This document shows positions 61,998 through 64,000 of a DNA stretch of 64,000 nt, piece after piece. The DNA is taken from NCBI GenBank assembly GCA_945863115.1, contig CAMAYZ010000002.1:62001-126000 (forward strand), given 5' to 3'. Position 1 is the stretch's first letter. Each line of letters begins with the position of its first letter. A program made the position numbers and the translations under genes. Below the pieces are notes generated by a model. That model made no database searches and was not told the DNA's origin. It was given only the letters and a program-made list of their open reading frames with translations. This DNA comes from Bifidobacterium breve (GTDB lineage Bacteria > Actinomycetota > Actinomycetes > Nanopelagicales > Nanopelagicaceae).

Positions 61998-63152
61998 TTA
62001 ACTTGCCTTCGGTAACGCTGGAATATTTGTTTTACTTGGTATCCCGTGCACTTCCAACATCCGGTTCACGGTATTTTCCCAAGGCATCTCTTCAGCAACG
62101 GCGCGGGCCCGAAGTCTAATTTTTTTCTTTCTAATAACTCTTTCAATCGCATCTGCAATCGAATCGTAATTATCATGCGCTGTTGCACCGGCATGGGAGT
62201 TCGAATCTTGAATTAAGAATTCGCCCACCGCATTTGAATTTGAAGTTACAACCGGTGTGCCAGAGGCCAAAGATTCAAGAGCAGCTAGACAGAAAGTTTC
62301 TAGCGGGCCGGGCGCAAGTGAAACATCTGCACTTGCCAGAATCGCAGCCACTTTATTTCGATCAGCGATATATCCCAAAGTATCTATCGGATGACCTTTA
62401 GCCATTGTGCGAAGTTCTTTCCACATTGGACCCATGCCGACAACTACTAATCTGGCATCGAGTCCACGAGAACGTAATTCAATAAGCGCTTCGATGCTGC
62501 GCTGAGGTTCCTTCTCTTTTGATAACCGACCACAATGAACCAAGAGAATTTCAGAACCTTTCAATAATTCCGTGCGCAGTTCCTCTGATCTGTTGCTTGG
62601 ATTGAAAACCTTCAAATCCACGCCGAGAGGCACCTTCGTTAAATTCTTAGTCTTAAGCGAGATGAATTCGCGCGCCGCAAAATTAGTAGTTGCAATGATT
62701 TGATTGAAGTTTCTAGCAAACTTCTTATTATGAAAACTAACTAAAGTTCTGCGAATTATCTCTGGGAGTGGCACAAACCGTTTTGCTAATCCTTCTAAAG
62801 TTTCATGACTAAATGCCACGGTAGGAACATTCATTCGTTTTGCCCAACGACCAATGCAGTGCAAAGTAAATCGATCAGAAACTTCAATTCGATCTGGTTG
62901 TAGCTTTGCAATTAATCTAACCAAAGCTCGATTGTTACGTATTAATTGATAACCGCAACTGCCAGGCAAAATTATGCTTGGCACTGTAATTTTCTTTCCA
63001 AAGATTGTCTCTTCGGTAAATAGGCGAGTTCCTGGCACAATAAATATAAATTCATGCCCCTGGGCCAAATACCCACGGCCCAGTTCGTGCATAGTGGTTT
63101 TTATTCCACCAGAGTTTGGTCCATAAAAGTTAGCTACATGCACAATTCTCAT
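61998..63152 (-). CDS. GT4-type glycosyltransferase
   Basis: MRIVHVANFYGPNSGGIKTTMHELGRGYLAQGHEFIFIVPG...LLVHCGRLSKEKEPQRSIEAL...SLAPGPLETFCLAALESLASGTPVVTSNSNAVGEFL. Confidence 0.92.
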   Translation of the reverse strand: MRIVHVANFYGPNSGGIKTTMHELGRGYLAQGHEFIFIVPGTRLFTEETIFGKKITVPSIILPGSCGYQLIRNNRALVRLIAKLQPDRIEVSDRFTLHCIGRWAKRMNVPTVAFSHETLEGLAKRFVPLPEIIRRTLVSFHNKKFARNFNQIIATTNFAAREFISLKTKNLTKVPLGVDLKVFNPSNRSEELRTELLKGSEILLVHCGRLSKEKEPQRSIEALIELRSRGLDARLVVVGMGPMWKELRTMAKGHPIDTLGYIADRNKVAAILASADVSLAPGPLETFCLAALESLASGTPVVTSNSNAVGEFLIQDSNSHAGATAHDNYDSIADAIERVIRKKKIRLRARAVAEEMPWENTVNRMLEVHGIPSKTNIPALPKAS

Positions 63153-64000
63153 GCCACGCTCCCATCTACATAGTTTCTGCGGTTAACAAGAATTTCTTCA
63201 TAGTGATTCATAAGCTGAGCATTGATAGTTGCCCAAGTTCTATTCAATACAGATTGCCGTGCCTGAAGCACCATATTTGCTCGATCATTACGTAATTTGA
63301 AATGAATAACGGCTGATTCAAGTTCATCTGGTCTATGTATGTTTATTACATAACCAGTTTTTCCGTGACTAACTAAATCTGCTGGCCCGCCAGTCATTGG
63401 GACTATGCAAGGCGTTCCTGACGAAAGTGCTTCTTGCACCGCTTGGCAGAATGTTTCATTTGGACCTGGATGAATAAACAAATCTAAACTTGCGAAGATT
63501 TCAGCAAGATCATTTCCATTCTTATGCCCCATAAATATTGCATTAGGTAATTCCCTCATCAACTTTTCCTTCGCTGGTCCATCGCCAGTAATAATTAGGA
63601 GATTACTTGGGTCTCGATCTAAATACTTAAGATCGCTAATTCTCTTCTCTTTCGCCAAACGACCTACATAGCCAATGATTGTTCGCTTTCCTGTTGGATC
63701 CCAATACTTGCGCAACGATTCGCTTCTCGCCTTTGGATTAAATAGTTCAAGATTTACACCTCGTTGCCATAAATAAACTTCAGGCACACCCTGGGATTTC
63801 AATTCAAGACAAGCTGATCTAGAAGGCGCAAGTGTGCGATCTGTTTGTGAATGAATTCTTCCAACAAATTTTCTAAGAGAAGTATGTGCAATTTCAAAAC
63901 CGTAGTGACTTGCAAAACCAGCCATATCTGTCTGATAAACCGAGAGCGTTGGAATCTCTAGTTTCTTTGCAATCTTTGCAGCTTGCATTCCAAGAAGCAT
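63149..64000 (-). CDS. GT4-type glycosyltransferase (5' end truncated at window edge)
   Basis: GYVGRLAKEKRISDLKYLDRDPSNLLIITGDGPAKEKL...LFIHPGPNETFCQAVQEALSSGTPCIVPMTGGPADLV; apparent start coincides with the window end, so it is probably internal. Confidence 0.9.
   Translation of the reverse strand: MLLGMQAAKIAKKLEIPTLSVYQTDMAGFASHYGFEIAHTSLRKFVGRIHSQTDRTLAPSRSACLELKSQGVPEVYLWQRGVNLELFNPKARSESLRKYWDPTGKRTIIGYVGRLAKEKRISDLKYLDRDPSNLLIITGDGPAKEKLMRELPNAIFMGHKNGNDLAEIFASLDLFIHPGPNETFCQAVQEALSSGTPCIVPMTGGPADLVSHGKTGYVINIHRPDELESAVIHFKLRNDRANMVLQARQSVLNRTWATINAQLMNHYEEILVNRRNYVDGSVA

Overview
This 64 kb window looks like a compact, low-GC actinobacterial chromosome segment. Gene content and order resemble streamlined freshwater Actinobacteria (acI / Nanopelagicales-like), but that assignment is inferred from the sequence without a database search. 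Almost all of it is ordinary housekeeping sequence with very short intergenic gaps. The left arm carries ppx, DUF501, ftsB, eno, mazG, a SurA-like lipoprotein, mfd, ppc, pth, rplY, prs, glmU, tRNA-Gln, ispE, ksgA, tatD, metG, rsmI, pmt, sepX/glpR, rimJ and a glp/moeA-like gene. The middle carries fthC, an acyl-CoA dehydrogenase, copC/copD-ctaG, fmdB, an MMPL transporter, purU, tRNA-Arg, a GGDEF protein, photolyase, citrate synthase, pdxH, serC, a cold-shock protein, groEL, NDH-2, a GMC oxidoreductase and tRNA-Thr. The right arm carries a second ppx/gppA gene, a MutT1-like gene, ppk1, mreB, rlmB, cysS, ispDF, carD, regX3, senX3, phoU, two SGNH hydrolases and two glycosyltransferases. I saw no CRISPR array, prophage, transposon or obvious new multi-gene system. 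The main points for follow-up are: (1) an in-frame TAA that cuts a 35-codon, apparently native C-terminus off a MutT1-like gene; (2) 11-bp-periodic PHO-box-like repeats upstream of ppk1 and between senX3 and phoU; (3) a MoeA/Glp homologue lacking domain II and the usual active-site motifs, next to rimJ and sepX/glpR; (4) a SenX3-like kinase with no membrane anchor; (5) two unlisted microprotein ORFs; (6) recurrent 4-bp stop-codon overlaps between convergent genes; (7) a terminator-like hairpin inside the 5' end of a GGDEF gene; (8) a near-perfect CIRCE element upstream of groEL.
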